A stretch of 64,000 nucleotides of DNA, taken from the NCBI GenBank assembly GCA_035294125.1, contig DATGLM010000011.1:1-64000 (forward strand), given 5' to 3'. Source of the stretch: CADDYT01 sp035294125 (GTDB taxonomy: Bacteria > Chloroflexota > Ktedonobacteria > Ktedonobacterales > Ktedonobacteraceae). The number at the start of each line of letters is the position of its first letter. Position 1 is the first letter of the stretch. Shown here piece after piece: positions 52,313 to 61,057 of the stretch. The notes under the pieces are model-generated. The model ran no database searches. It saw nothing but the letters and a program-made list of their open reading frames with translations, and was not told the origin of the DNA. Position numbers and translations under genes: made by a program.

Positions 52313-52592
52313 CCGGGACAGGTGCAATAGTGCTTCGTATATTGTGCAGAAAACTCTACAGATTTCACCATAGACTCCAAAACATAACTGGCCCGCTGCG
52401 CCGGTCATTTGTCATTTTCCGATAGTATATCACATTCTACGCTGCACGTATAGCTTTTTGCCGGTGATTTTCCCCCTTCTGACCCGCCATGTCTCTCTAC
52501 CTCTTATCGTTCTTTCTTTTTGATCGTCTCTGTAGCGTGAATGATACAAGCATCACCATATTACCAATGCAGGTTATGACAATAAAAACATT

Positions 52593-52622
52593 TTGACATT
52601 CGTTAATTTATTCGTCTTATAT
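52593..52622 (+). promoter_or_regulatory. Promoter before the Asp-rich protein gene
   Basis: TTGACA (52593-52598) and TTATAT (52617-52622), spacer 18 bp, in an AT-rich stretch, about 145 bp before the ATG at 52766. The -35 is consensus. Confidence 0.45.
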
Positions 52623-52765
52623 ATTGCAAATGAAGATAATTTCGTGTAGTTACGTTTATACACAATTGACCCCAATGGGAATTAACAACAAACTCATATT
52701 GGGCATTCCTGGCTTACGTTGGTACGCAAAGGCGGCAGAAGAACGCGGGTAAAGGAGGAGCAGCT

Positions 52766-53053
52766 ATGACACGACGTATTGGCTACAAGTTTCTAGATGA
52801 AGAGGAAGAGATTCCCACTCCAGATGATGATGACCCTTCAGGAGATGATGCACCTGGGCAGGAAGATAGCGGCAAGCAAGTGTCAGGTAGTGATGGACCA
52901 GGGCCTCATGATGAGGATGACGATGATGACGACAACAGTGGTGATGGGGATAGCAGCGACAAGAATGGTGATGACCAGGATCAGGGAAGGGACGGTCAGG
53001 ATGACGGAGATGGGGATGGGAAGAAAGGCAGGAGAGAAGCCGGTTGTCATTAG
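52766..53053 (+). CDS. Asp/Gly-rich disordered small protein
   Basis: 95 aa. After a short basic start (MTRRIGYKF) the chain is almost only Asp, Gly, Ser, Glu and Asn/Gln, with runs of Asp, and ends in a basic KKGRREAGCH. Very acidic and probably unfolded unless it binds cations. AAAGGAGGAG box before the ATG. No named family. It could bind metal ions or act as a polyanionic partner. It is convergent with metH, 18 bp apart. Confidence 0.6.
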   Translation: MTRRIGYKFLDEEEEIPTPDDDDPSGDDAPGQEDSGKQVSGSDGPGPHDEDDDDDDNSGDGDSSDKNGDDQDQGRDGQDDGDGDGKKGRREAGCH

Positions 53054-53071
53054 ACGGGCTTCTCCCCATTT

Positions 53072-56000
53072 TTATCCCATTTTCACCATCTCCTGCTGTG
53101 TGCGCACCGCGAAGTAGACAGCTTGCGGGTGGTGGACGACGATGGCGGCGGTGGACTGCTCTGGCACGAGCTGGTAGAACGCGGTAAGGTCAACGCCGAT
53201 GGTGTCGCGCGCGGGGAGTAGCTGGAAGAGTTTGGTGTGATCTTCCAGGTCGGGGATGGCCGGATAGCCCCAACTGTAGCGACGTCCGCGCCGCTCGTTC
53301 AGACCAAGCTCCTGGCGTATCAGGCGATTGGTATATTCGGCCAGACCCTCGGCCATTTCCACAGAGAGACCGTGCAGAAAGTAGGCCTCGGCGTAGTTGC
53401 CCTCGTCTTGCAGGCGCTGTACGGCTTCGCTGGCTGTTTTGCCCATTGTTACCAGTTGGAAAGCGACGACATCGAGCGTGCCGCTGTCGACGGAGGCGAA
53501 GTAGTCGGCGAGGCAGAGCCGCTCGCGCTCGTGCTGGCGCGGGAACTGGAAGCGCGTCACCTCGCGCCTGGCCCGAGGGTCGCCGGGGTCGTAGACGATC
53601 AGTTCGTTGCCGCGAGACTGGCAGGGGAAGTAGCCGTAGACGACCTTTGGTTGCAGATATCGCTGCTGTCGCGCCTGGAGCAACATGCGTTCCAGACGCG
53701 GGCGAAATTCCTGCTCCAGCAGACGGTTGAAATCCTCGCCGTGCGCCTTGCCGCCCCAGTGCAGGCGGAAGAGGGTGTTGAGGTCCATGCAGGTGGCGAC
53801 ATCCTCGAGGCCGATGCGTTCCAGCACACGCGGTCCCCAGAACGGTGGCTGCGGAAGATCCGCGAGCGGTTGAATGCTGGCCGAAGGTACTGCCTGCTCT
53901 GTTGTAACGGCGGCATCGTCGGCTGCGCCCGTTGCAGTTTTCTTCCGCCGCTCGCGCAGGGCCTCGTTGATAGTGCGCCGCACCAGAGCGGCGCGCTCTT
54001 CAGGGCCATTGGTCAATTTGTCGACGATTTCCAGACCCTCAAAGGCGTCACGGGCATAGAAGACGCCATGTGCGTAGGGAATGGGCGTCGCGTCCGTCGT
54101 TTGCTCGTCGACGAAGAGGATGCGCCGCCCATAAGAGCGATTGATAGCCGCGCCGCCGACGATGACGGGGAAGCTGAGGCCGCGCTTGTGCAGCTCTTTG
54201 ACACAGAGCGGCATCTGCTTCGATGTGCTGACCAGCAGGGCCGAGAGGCCGATAGCGTCGGCCTCGACTTCGATGGCCTTGTCGATTATAGTATTGAGCG
54301 GCACCTGTTTGCCGAGGTCGTAGACAGTATAGCCGTTGTTGCTCAGGATGGTGTTGACCAGGTTTTTGCCGATGTCATGCACGTCGCCAAAGACGGTTGC
54401 CAGCACCACCTTGCCTTTCGTATAGCCTTCCTTCTTTTCCAGGTATTGTTCCAGGTGGGCCACGGCGCGTTTCATCACTTCGGCAGATTGCAGCACGAAG
54501 GGCAGGATGAGTTCGCCCGCGCCGAAGCGGTCGCCCACGTCCTTCATGGCGGGCAGCAGCACAGTGTTGAGCACCTGCACAGCGGACTCGCTCGTGGGAA
54601 TGCCCTGCTCCTCAGCACGCTGTGTGATAGCCTGATCGATGAGCAGTTCGATGCCTTCTTTGCGCCGGTGCAGGATATGCCAGTGGATATTTTCGTCGCT
54701 GGTCATGCCCTCAGTCGGGTCGGCCTTAGCGCTCTCGCTCTCTTTCTGAGGCGCGTGAGCCTCGAAGTAGGCGATGTAGCGCGGCAAGGCGTCGGGCCGG
54801 TTGTAGATCAGGTCTTCGGCAAGCTGGCGCTGCTCGGCATCGATCTCGGCATAGGGTGTGATATGCGTTGGATTGACGATGGCGAGATCAAGCCCGGCTT
54901 TGACGGCGTGGTAGAGAAAGACGCTGTTGAGCACGGCACGAGCATGCGGCTGCAGGCCAAAGGAGACATTGCTGACGCCCAGGATGGTCAGCACACCGCG
55001 CAGTTCATTTTTGATGCGCGTAAGGGCGTTGAGCGTCTCGATGGCCGCCGTTTGCAGTTCTTCCTGCCCGGTCGTGATGGGGAAGGTGAGCGGATCGAAG
55101 ATGAGCGCGTCGGGGGCCAGCCCATACTCGTTAACGCAAATCTCATAAATTTTGTGGGCGATCTCGACCTTGCGCTCTTCCGTCTTGCCCATGCCCACCT
55201 CGTCGATAGTCAGGGCAACGACGGCGGCTCCATGCTCCAGCGCCATTGGCAGCACGCTGTCAATCTTCGCGCGTCCTGTCTCCATGTTGATGGAGTTGAT
55301 GATGGCGCGACCGGGGTAGGCTTCCAGCGCGGCCTTGATGACATTGGCCTCGGTGGTGTCGATCATAAGGGGCGCTTCGATGCCCATGGAGAGCTTTTTA
55401 ATGGTCTTTGCCATCTGCTCGGCCTCGTCGGTACGCTCGGTCAGCGCCGTTTGCACATCCAGCACGTGCGCGCCGCCCTCGACCTGCTCGCGGGCAATGC
55501 CGAGCAGGGTATCATAATCATCGTTGAGCAGTGCCTGTTTCGCCTTGCGACTTCCCTGCGCGTTGACGCGCTCGCCGACCAGCAAAGGCGGCGGGTCCTG
55601 CTGCAATGTGGTGGCACGAATGCCGCTTGAGACGAGGGGAATGGAGATTTTCGTGAAATTTTTTCCTATGATGTTGTGGTCGGCGATGGGGCGCGTCCGG
55701 CGGCGAGCGTTGCGACAGGCGCGGACGATGGCGCGCAGGTGCTCGTGGCTGTTGCCGCAGCAGCCGCCGACGATGTTGACACCGAACTCGGTGATGAATT
55801 CGCGCAGGGCAGCCGCCATCGTCTCCGGCTCCGTCGGGTAAACGGCCTGTCCGTTGACATTGAGCGGAATGCCCGCGTTGGGAATGGTGGAGATGGGCAG
55901 CGGGCAGTTTTCCGAAAGGAAACGCACCGGCTCGCGCATATAATCCGGCCCTGTCGAGCAGTTGAGGCCGATGATGTCGACACGCAGGTTGGCGAGCGTG

Positions 56001-56644
56001 GTCATCACGGCGGCGATATCGGTGCCGAGCAGCATGCGCCCGCCGGTATCGAGCGAGACCTGAGCCTGAATGGGGACGCCGCGCCCGACCTGCTGCATGG
56101 CCTTGCGCATGCCGGTAATGATAGCGCGCACTTCCAGCATATCCTGATTGGTCTCCGTCAGCAGGACATCGACGCCGCCTTCCAGCAGCGCAACCGCCTG
56201 CTCGCGAAAGACCTCGACCAGTTGTTGATAGCTGATATTGCTGAGCAATGGGTCATCCGAGGATGGGAGCATACCGGTGGGACCAATGGAACCAGCGACA
56301 AAGCGCGGCTGCTCAGGTGTGCTATAGCGATCGGCCACACGCCGTGCGAGGCGAGCGGCGCTCAGATTGATCTCGTGCGTCAGGTGGCCGAGGCCATACT
56401 CATCCAGCTTGAGGCGACTGCCGGTAAACGTGTCCGTTTCCAGCACATCGCAGCCGACCTCAAGAAAACCAGCGTGAATCTCCTCGATGACGGCTGGCTT
56501 TGTCAGCACCAGGTATTCGTTGCAGCCCTCCGTGGCCTGGCCGCCATAATCCTCCGCCGTCAATTGATAGCGTTGTATATTTGTCCCCATCGCGCCGTCG
56601 TAAATCAAGACGCGCTGTGCCAGGGCCTCTAAAAATCTGCTCAT
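53072..56644 (-). CDS. metH: Cobalamin-dependent methionine synthase
   Basis: 1190 aa, all modules present. Homocysteine domain (1-320) starting with the YDGAMGTNIQ motif and ending with the zinc pair GGCCGN. Pterin-binding domain (about 345-620, GERVNAQGSRK and VLDVQTALTERTD). Cap helices (about 665-745). Cobalamin domain (about 750-880) with DVHDIGKN, whose His coordinates cobalt. Activation domain (about 975-1180) with RGRRYSWGYPA. It transfers methyl from methyltetrahydrofolate to homocysteine. The linker at about 905-945 is rich in Arg and Ala. Start preceded by GGGAGCG. No upstream cobalamin riboswitch was found. Confidence 0.95.
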   Translation of the reverse strand: MSRFLEALAQRVLIYDGAMGTNIQRYQLTAEDYGGQATEGCNEYLVLTKPAVIEEIHAGFLEVGCDVLETDTFTGSRLKLDEYGLGHLTHEINLSAARLARRVADRYSTPEQPRFVAGSIGPTGMLPSSDDPLLSNISYQQLVEVFREQAVALLEGGVDVLLTETNQDMLEVRAIITGMRKAMQQVGRGVPIQAQVSLDTGGRMLLGTDIAAVMTTLANLRVDIIGLNCSTGPDYMREPVRFLSENCPLPISTIPNAGIPLNVNGQAVYPTEPETMAAALREFITEFGVNIVGGCCGNSHEHLRAIVRACRNARRRTRPIADHNIIGKNFTKISIPLVSSGIRATTLQQDPPPLLVGERVNAQGSRKAKQALLNDDYDTLLGIAREQVEGGAHVLDVQTALTERTDEAEQMAKTIKKLSMGIEAPLMIDTTEANVIKAALEAYPGRAIINSINMETGRAKIDSVLPMALEHGAAVVALTIDEVGMGKTEERKVEIAHKIYEICVNEYGLAPDALIFDPLTFPITTGQEELQTAAIETLNALTRIKNELRGVLTILGVSNVSFGLQPHARAVLNSVFLYHAVKAGLDLAIVNPTHITPYAEIDAEQRQLAEDLIYNRPDALPRYIAYFEAHAPQKESESAKADPTEGMTSDENIHWHILHRRKEGIELLIDQAITQRAEEQGIPTSESAVQVLNTVLLPAMKDVGDRFGAGELILPFVLQSAEVMKRAVAHLEQYLEKKEGYTKGKVVLATVFGDVHDIGKNLVNTILSNNGYTVYDLGKQVPLNTIIDKAIEVEADAIGLSALLVSTSKQMPLCVKELHKRGLSFPVIVGGAAINRSYGRRILFVDEQTTDATPIPYAHGVFYARDAFEGLEIVDKLTNGPEERAALVRRTINEALRERRKKTATGAADDAAVTTEQAVPSASIQPLADLPQPPFWGPRVLERIGLEDVATCMDLNTLFRLHWGGKAHGEDFNRLLEQEFRPRLERMLLQARQQRYLQPKVVYGYFPCQSRGNELIVYDPGDPRARREVTRFQFPRQHERERLCLADYFASVDSGTLDVVAFQLVTMGKTASEAVQRLQDEGNYAEAYFLHGLSVEMAEGLAEYTNRLIRQELGLNERRGRRYSWGYPAIPDLEDHTKLFQLLPARDTIGVDLTAFYQLVPEQSTAAIVVHHPQAVYFAVRTQQEMVKMG

Positions 56645-56677
56645 ACGCTCCCATCCCCCTTGTATATTTATTATCTC

Positions 56678-57199
56678 CTATTCAGCCAGGGCTGCAACCA
56701 GTTCCCGGCAAAACGCGGGAATATCTTCCACGACGCGCCCCCAGACAAGGTTGCCCTCGCGGAAGGCCGGTTCGTCAACCCAGATGCCGCCCGCGTTGAT
56801 GATATCATCCTTGATGCCGGTCGAACCGGTGGCTTTGTGGCCGCGCATGATGCCAGCCGAAATGGGAACCCAGCCGCCATGACAGATGGTGCCGATGATC
56901 TTGCCCTGCTCGTTTATATCACGCACGAGTTGCAAAACGGCCTGGTTGCGCCGCAATTTATCGGGCGCCCAGCCGCCAGGAATGACAAGGCCATCCAGTT
57001 CCTCGGCCTTCGGCGCTTCCTCAATGGCAACATCGGGCGTCATCTCCAACCCGTGCTTGCCCCGTACTGTCTGTGTATTGAGGCCAATAATGACAACATG
57101 CGCGCCCTCTTCGCTCAGGCGCATAACAGGTACCCAGAATTCCAGGTCTTCCACTTCCTGCGCCACAAAAACGCCGACTTTCTTTCCCTGTAGCCGCAT
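56678..57199 (-). CDS. DJ-1/PfpI-family protein (class I glutamine-amidotransferase-like)
   Basis: 173 aa. DJ-1/PfpI fold: KVGVFVAQEVEDLEFW at the start, GLVIPGG near residue 70, and the nucleophile elbow TICHGGW with Cys106-His107. These proteins are proteases, glyoxalases or chaperones of stress response. Length and motifs fit the PfpI subgroup. GGAG before the ATG. It lies 33 bp upstream of metH on the same strand and may share its transcript, though no functional link is known. Confidence 0.9.
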   Translation of the reverse strand: MRLQGKKVGVFVAQEVEDLEFWVPVMRLSEEGAHVVIIGLNTQTVRGKHGLEMTPDVAIEEAPKAEELDGLVIPGGWAPDKLRRNQAVLQLVRDINEQGKIIGTICHGGWVPISAGIMRGHKATGSTGIKDDIINAGGIWVDEPAFREGNLVWGRVVEDIPAFCRELVAALAE

Positions 57200-57476
57200 C
57201 GTATGCTCGCTCCTTCCTTTGCTATATCTTTCCTCGTGAAGTTACTATCGAACATTATATCATGAAGGTGGTAGGTCTCTGTGATAATGGCTCAGGCGCA
57301 TACTGGCTCATTGGCTGTTGCCTTGCCGCCCTTTTTCTGTCAGGGTTGAGAAGCTGATGCTATTGAAACTACTATTGCCAGCTTCCCGTGTAGTTTTTGG
57401 TTGACCTTTTTGAGGAGTATTGTCGCGCTGTATTGTGCGGAAGCTAGAGTAGCAGTACAGCGGAAAGGAGTGGGAG

Positions 57477-57779
57477 ATGAACAAGTTTCTTACCGGTGCT
57501 TTGATCGGTGTTGGAATCGGCATGCTGCTGGCTCCGATGCCGGGGCAGCAGATGCGGCAAATGCTGGGCGAGCGGCTGCAAGAATTGGGCGGCCAGCTTA
57601 GCAGCAACGAGCAACTCAACCAGATTGTGCGGCAGGCGATGGGGCCGGAGTCGCCCGTGGAGCGTGGGCTGAAGAACCTGGCGAACAGAGCGACAACGCC
57701 AGATGCGGCGGATACGCTGGTGGAGAATCGCTACAGGCCCTCTTACCCGGAGTACGTCGATCCCAATCTGAAAGCTTGA
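57477..57779 (+). CDS. YtxH-like small membrane-associated protein
   Basis: 100 aa. GALIGVGIGMLLAPMPGQQMRQML is the short hydrophobic/Gly pattern of YtxH-type proteins (one N-terminal helix, then an amphipathic helix). The C-terminal half is charged and probably unfolded. AAAGGAG box before the ATG. YtxH proteins are linked to general stress in Firmicutes; here the role is unknown. Confidence 0.75.
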   Translation: MNKFLTGALIGVGIGMLLAPMPGQQMRQMLGERLQELGGQLSSNEQLNQIVRQAMGPESPVERGLKNLANRATTPDAADTLVENRYRPSYPEYVDPNLKA

Positions 57780-57829
57780 GTGTGTAGAGAAATCGTTTTT
57801 CAGAGGGAGAGCCTATTGCTGCGCCAGCA

Positions 57830-58303
57830 TCAATAGCTCTCCCTGTTCGTATGCTCTGCTGGTCGGCATCCGAAGAAGTGTGTGCTGACCATGCTCAGTA
57901 CCTGTTCGCCGTGCTGGTTGTGCAGCGTGCTCCGCGCACGGATGATGCCGAGATAGGGGCGGCTTTTAGAGGGCCTGGTCTCGATAACGGTGAAGCAGCC
58001 AGAGAGGCTATCGCCAGGGCGGACGGCTTTAAGGAAACGAAGCTCGTCAACGCCGGGCGAACCCATGCTGTCCACCTTGTGGAACAATCCAGCGACCAGC
58101 AGGCGCATGAGCAGCGCCCCCGTATGCCAGCCGCTGGCGACCAGCTCGCCGAAGAAGGAATGTTTCGCCTGTTCGGGGTCGATGTGAAAGACCTGTGGGT
58201 CGAATTGCCTGGCAAAGTCGATGATCTCCTCCTGCGTTACCGAGATGCTGCCGAGATCGAAGCTATCCCCCACGTGAAAATCTTCAAAGTAGAGCTTTTG
58301 CAT
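57830..58303 (-). CDS. MaoC-type hot-dog dehydratase
   Basis: 157 aa. A MaoC-like hot-dog domain: LYFEDFHVGDSFDLGSISVTQEEIIDFARQFDPQVFHID is the family start, with the hydratase Asp/His in FDPQVFHID, and ASGWHTGALLMRLL the following helix. Such enzymes hydrate enoyl-CoA or related thioesters. Length fits. The ATG follows AAGGACAGG. Substrate unknown; lipid or acyl-CoA metabolism is the family role. Confidence 0.88.
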   Translation of the reverse strand: MQKLYFEDFHVGDSFDLGSISVTQEEIIDFARQFDPQVFHIDPEQAKHSFFGELVASGWHTGALLMRLLVAGLFHKVDSMGSPGVDELRFLKAVRPGDSLSGCFTVIETRPSKSRPYLGIIRARSTLHNQHGEQVLSMVSTHFFGCRPAEHTNRESY

Positions 58304-58337
58304 ACCTGTCCTTTATATAGTCATGAAAACATCTTGC

Positions 58338-58423
58338 ATGGCATTCTGAGCGCCGCGATGCATCTCACGTGAGCCGCGTAGGCGATGATAGGCTGAGATG
58401 CATCGCGGCGCTCAGAATGCCAT
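58338..58423. repeat. Perfect 30-bp-arm palindrome in a divergent intergenic region
   Basis: Arms 58338-58367 and 58394-58423, exact, 26-nt loop. It carries GCATTCTGAGCGC / GCGCTCAGAATGC, a variant of the shared core. It lies between two gene 5' ends, so it cannot be a simple terminator. A lone half-site (GAAGAATGAC) lies at 58511. Confidence 0.65.
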
Positions 58424-58609
58424 ATGGGAGAATGTTCCCAATAGCAACTCATAAGATTATATCATCGTTTCCAGTGTCTGGCAGAAGCTATCAATCTCTC
58501 CTTCAGTAGCGAAGAATGACATGTCCTGGTCAGATGCATTGCGGAGTAATCCTTTCGTATGATATTATTGTAGAGCTATGTGCCAGTATTACAGTAAAGG
58601 ATAGAGCAG

Positions 58610-59092
58610 ATGAATGCTATTGTACTGGTGATTTTGCTGGTTGTTATTATTGTGGTCTTTCTCCTGGGCTATTTGATTGGGGCGCACAGCCGGAGAGACA
58701 ATCCGATGCGCTCGTCGGAGGAATTGGAGAAATTGGATATGCGAGGCGTAAATCAGGATGAGATTGTGCAATTGCTGGCGAGGAAGCAGAAGATTGCAGC
58801 CATCAAGCGCTATCGGGAGCTGACAGGAGCGGGATTGCGGGAGGCGGTAGCTGCGGTGGAGCAGATGGAGCGAGAACTGGTTATGGGGCCGCAGGCAGCG
58901 ATGGCCGTACAATCGTTTATGGATGCTGCTGATGGTGTGGCTGATCTGGATGAGGGTGCCGCTGCGTCGTTTGCGGCAGAGTTACAACAGTTGCTGCTGG
59001 CGGGCAGAAAGATAGAGGCGATTAAGCTGTATCGCGAGAGGACAGGAGCGGGATTGCGGGAGGCGAAAGAGGCGATAGATCGTATGCTGTAG
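58610..59092 (+). CDS. Membrane-anchored protein with two L7/L12-CTD-like domains
   Basis: 160 aa. One transmembrane helix at residues 4-26, then two copies of a domain like the C-terminal domain of ribosomal protein L7/L12: KIAAIKRYRELTGAGLREAV (about 60-80) and KIEAIKLYRERTGAGLREAK (about 133-153). In L7/L12 this surface binds translation GTPases. A membrane-bound tandem may recruit factors or ribosomes, or be a general protein-binding module. The start has AAAGGATAG upstream. Ends 14 bp before the convergent kinase gene. Confidence 0.75.
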   Translation: MNAIVLVILLVVIIVVFLLGYLIGAHSRRDNPMRSSEELEKLDMRGVNQDEIVQLLARKQKIAAIKRYRELTGAGLREAVAAVEQMERELVMGPQAAMAVQSFMDAADGVADLDEGAAASFAAELQQLLLAGRKIEAIKLYRERTGAGLREAKEAIDRML

Positions 59093-59106
59093 AGGAGCCC
59101 AGGCCA

Positions 59107-60906
59107 TTATTTTGCTTTCCATACCTGCACCGTTTTGTCCCAGGAACCAGAGGCGATGTGGGAGCCATTGGGCGACCATGCCAGCGTGCTGATCCAGTCG
59201 GTATGACCGGTGTAGGTGAGCAAGGATGTACCGTTGGAGGCATCCCAGATCTGTACCGTGTCATCGAGGCCACCGGAAGCGATTTTGCCGCCATCGGGCG
59301 ACCAGGCGAGTACCGTGACGAAGCTGTTATGGCCGGAGTAGCTGAGGATTTTGCGTCCACTGCTAGCATCCCAGACCTGTACGGTGCCATCATCGCTGGC
59401 GGAGGCGACCTTGCTGCCATCTGGCGAGAAGGCGACGGCGTTGACTTTATCGCGATGGCCGTAGTAGATGAGCAGGTTGCGGCCCGTTGTGGCATTCCAG
59501 ATATGCACCGTTTTGTCCTCACCGGCTGAAGCGAGATAGCTGCCATTGGGCGACCACGCCACAGCCTTGACGCCCATTGCATGGGTGCGATAGCTGAGGA
59601 TGGAGCGCCCGCTGCGTACCTCCCAGACCTGGGCGGTGCCATCGTCGCTGGCGGAGGCGACCTTGCTGCCATCGGGCGACCACACAAGCGCGTTGATGGG
59701 TTCCGAGTGACCGTTGCAGGGAGGATATGCGGCGGTGTTCTGGCCGGTGGAAATTTGCCACGTCTGTATGGTTTCACAGAGAAGACCGGCGGTGGAAGTG
59801 ATGTATTTTCCGTCCGGGGACCATGCCAGCGCCTGTCCCTTCAAAGCGTTGGTGTGGTGCGTGACGAGCGTTTGCCCCGTGTATGCGTGCCAGAGCTGAA
59901 TGGTTTCATCGAGTCCACTGGAAGCGATATATGGGCCGTTAAGCGAATTGGGAGACCATACGAGCGCGTAGACATGGTCGCTATGGCCGCGATAAGTGAG
60001 CGATGGCGCGGGTGAAGTAGAAGATAATGCGCGTTTTGATGGCAGTGTGAAGGGTAGGGGGGAGCCTGGTATGACGCTGTTCTGAGGCGCTTCCAGTCGG
60101 CTGGCGCGTTCCAGGGCGATGGCGAAAGCATGCACGCTTTCAAAACGCTGCGCGGGGTCTTTTTCCAGCGCCTTCAGGATAACCTGTTCTACGGCGGGTG
60201 CGACGGTGGGAAGTTTCTCGCGCGGCGGGGGCGGCGGGTTAAGCACGTGCTGGCTGGCGATCTCGTCGACGGAGCCGCTGAAGGGCCAGTTGCCGGTGAT
60301 CCATTCGTAGGCGACGACGCCGAGGGCGTACTGGTCGCTGGCGACGCGGGGCCTGCCGCGTATCTGCTCAGGAGCAGCATAGGGGACAGTGCCCTCGAAG
60401 TCAGAGACGCTTATGCGCCGGTAGCCACCTTTTTGAGAGACGACGGCGATACCAAAATCGCTGAGCATGACCTCGTGGCGCGAGTTGAGCAGCATATTGT
60501 GCGGCTTCACATCGCAGTGAATGAGTCCCTGATCGTGAATGTATTGCAGCGCAGAAGCGACCTGCCTGACGTAGGAAACGACAGTGGGGAGCGGCAACTG
60601 TGAGCCTCTGGGGTGAAGCTGGCGCAGCGAACCGTTAGGGACATATTGCATGACGAGATAAGGGATAGCGTTTTCGATGCCATAGTCCAGCAAGCGCACG
60701 ATATGGGGGTGATCGAGATTAGCGGTGATCTGTGCCTGCGCCAGGAACTTCTCTGCCTCCTCGTCAGCCAGCGCGGAATGCAGTATCTTGATAGCCGCTC
60801 GCGAGCCGTACTGCCGGTGCTCGCCGAGGTAGACGCTAGCAAGTTGCCCCTGCCAGAGCAGTTGCAGCAGGTGATAATCGCCGATTTTCCCCATCAAATC
60901 TGCCAT
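59107..60906 (-). CDS. Serine/threonine kinase (HCD type) with WD40 propeller
   Basis: 599 aa. Kinase domain at 8-270: the Gly loop reads LWQGQLASVYLG and lacks the usual GxGxxG; lysine in AAIKIL; the catalytic loop is IHCDVKPHNMLL (HCD instead of HRD); SDFGIAV; PYAAPEQ. The C-terminal WD40 blades (about 310-599) are very regular, each with (L/V)AWSPDGSK(V/I)AS(A/G)S.D(D/K)T(V)Q(V/I)WDA. No membrane helix. The catalytic Lys and Asp residues are kept, so it is probably active, but HCD kinases lack the Arg that couples to activation-loop phosphorylation. Convergent with the L7/L12-CTD gene. Confidence 0.9.
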   Translation of the reverse strand: MADLMGKIGDYHLLQLLWQGQLASVYLGEHRQYGSRAAIKILHSALADEEAEKFLAQAQITANLDHPHIVRLLDYGIENAIPYLVMQYVPNGSLRQLHPRGSQLPLPTVVSYVRQVASALQYIHDQGLIHCDVKPHNMLLNSRHEVMLSDFGIAVVSQKGGYRRISVSDFEGTVPYAAPEQIRGRPRVASDQYALGVVAYEWITGNWPFSGSVDEIASQHVLNPPPPPREKLPTVAPAVEQVILKALEKDPAQRFESVHAFAIALERASRLEAPQNSVIPGSPLPFTLPSKRALSSTSPAPSLTYRGHSDHVYALVWSPNSLNGPYIASSGLDETIQLWHAYTGQTLVTHHTNALKGQALAWSPDGKYITSTAGLLCETIQTWQISTGQNTAAYPPCNGHSEPINALVWSPDGSKVASASDDGTAQVWEVRSGRSILSYRTHAMGVKAVAWSPNGSYLASAGEDKTVHIWNATTGRNLLIYYGHRDKVNAVAFSPDGSKVASASDDGTVQVWDASSGRKILSYSGHNSFVTVLAWSPDGGKIASGGLDDTVQIWDASNGTSLLTYTGHTDWISTLAWSPNGSHIASGSWDKTVQVWKAK

Positions 60907-61057
60907 GCCTGTCCCCTAAACTCATCTTACATATTTGCCTCATTGTAGGAGACGCATGCCAGCGTGTCAATGAGTTTTTAATAAATTTCCGTAAGTGCCG
61001 ATTGATCGCGCACCGGCAGGTTACGATCGATGTTATCAGCGTGTCGCATACGAAATG

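Noticed and set aside
52384..52396. CATAACTGGCCCG as a further TnsB-type site
   Set aside because: It needs a one-base shift to match, has no inverted or direct partner, and lies near no transposon gene or gene break.
53237..55630. Long open frame antisense to metH (about 800 codons)
   Set aside because: It mirrors a complete metH with all motifs; its own translation is low in recognisable folds and has no ribosome-binding site. High-GC codon use opens antisense frames.
56645..56677. Cobalamin riboswitch upstream of metH
   Set aside because: Only 33 bp separate metH from the PfpI-type gene, and no B12-box-like sequence was seen there or before 57199.
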